Source: Sodalis sp. dw_96
GTDB lineage: Bacteria; Pseudomonadota; Gammaproteobacteria; Enterobacterales; Enterobacteriaceae
Assembly: GCF_018449575.1 (NCBI RefSeq)
Contig: NZ_JAAVUT010000024.1
Span: forward strand, 16,417 to 80,416
Reading direction: 5' to 3'
DNA length: 64,000 nt
A program made the position numbers and the translations under genes. The notes under the pieces are model-generated. The model was not told the origin of the DNA. It worked only from the letters and a program-made list of their open reading frames with translations, and did not search any database. Positions 63,737 to 64,000 of this stretch are shown here, piece by piece (positions within the stretch are counted from its first letter, which is position 1; the number at the start of each line of letters is the position of its first letter).

Positions 63737-64000
63737 GGTAATAAGTTAGCTGGTATTAGATGTGGGTTAGTTCTTGGTTGGCATTGGTGAGTATTTGACG
63801 TTTATGCGTTATCGAGAATTAACCCCGGCATGATTTTTCAATAGTTATTGATAGTGGGCCAGCGATATGAGCTCTATATCCTTTGGCTTGAACATGTTGG
63901 ATCGACGTCTGTCAGTGCTCAGGTCCACTATGGTATATTCAAAGAATACAATAGAAATGCTGAATTTTCGGATGGTGCATTTGGTATAATTCCTCCGATG
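63737..64000 (+). other. Right end of window, with an open frame running off the edge
   Basis: From a stop codon ending at 63844 a frame is open to the last base (LLIVGQRYELYILWLEHVG then STSVSAQVHYG). It reads like protein and vaguely like the ligand-binding beta region of PA14-type domains, but no start with a ribosome binding site is seen. It may be a gene remnant or a part whose start is disrupted. The stretch 63737-63840 holds nothing recognisable. Confidence 0.3.

Overview
The window is chromosomal DNA of a gamma-proteobacterium of the order Enterobacterales. The evidence is an atpDC-glmUS-pstSCAB-phoU backbone with protein lengths close to those of E. coli, two ERIC repeats, Pho boxes upstream of pstS, and orthologues of yieH, yeiH, mipA and ydbC. 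The mixture of plant- or insect-associate type genes (aryl beta-glucoside PTS, PQQ dehydrogenase, many LysR and LacI regulators, broken accessory genes) fits a Pectobacteriaceae or Sodalis-like bacterium. That placement is an inference from gene content.

Layout: 1-1145 is the end of the atp operon. 1519-5920 is a polymorphic-toxin locus inserted between atpC and glmU: a 989-aa toxin with its immunity gene, then a 400-bp duplicated linker carrying a second, frameshifted toxin tip with a different immunity gene. 6410-9810 is glmU-glmS, with a short ERIC element in between. 9862-14601 is the phosphate regulon operon pstSCAB-phoU with two Pho boxes. 14668-17669 holds yieH, a nickel/cobalt permease and an unidentified 261-aa protein. 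17671-22040 is a cellobiose/aryl-beta-glucoside PTS operon (IIB-IIC-glucosidase-IIA-LacI) behind an 18-bp palindromic operator. 22269-23232 has a lipoprotein and a DUF378 membrane protein.

23949-31017 is a two-armed group of eight genes that looks like an undescribed small-molecule pathway: a class III aminotransferase, a FemAB-like acyltransferase and an arginase-fold enzyme on the plus strand; a HAD phosphatase, an esterase, two SMR-like transporters and a DegT aminotransferase on the minus strand. The arms converge with a 4-nt overlap. 31262-39420 carries mipA, a LysR-SDR-GST group, a tautomerase, a porin, a GntR regulator and yeiH.

39468-45247 is a LacI-controlled ABC uptake and FAD-oxidase operon. 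45688-51732 is a run of LysR regulators with divergent targets, an MFS exporter, a Nudix enzyme, a LysE exporter and a GNAT enzyme. 52048-54721 groups a manganese-type pyrophosphatase, a universal-stress-protein remnant, a second-copy-type enolase and a small membrane protein. 54742-59072 has a MerR-alpha/beta hydrolase pair, gene remnants, an XRE regulator and a LysR-pdxI pair. 59118-61517 encodes a membrane PQQ dehydrogenase. The right end (62001-64000) holds a frameshifted Rpn nuclease gene, an ERIC repeat, a SymE-like toxin gene and an incomplete reading frame at the edge. No tRNA, rRNA, CRISPR array or intact transposase was seen.
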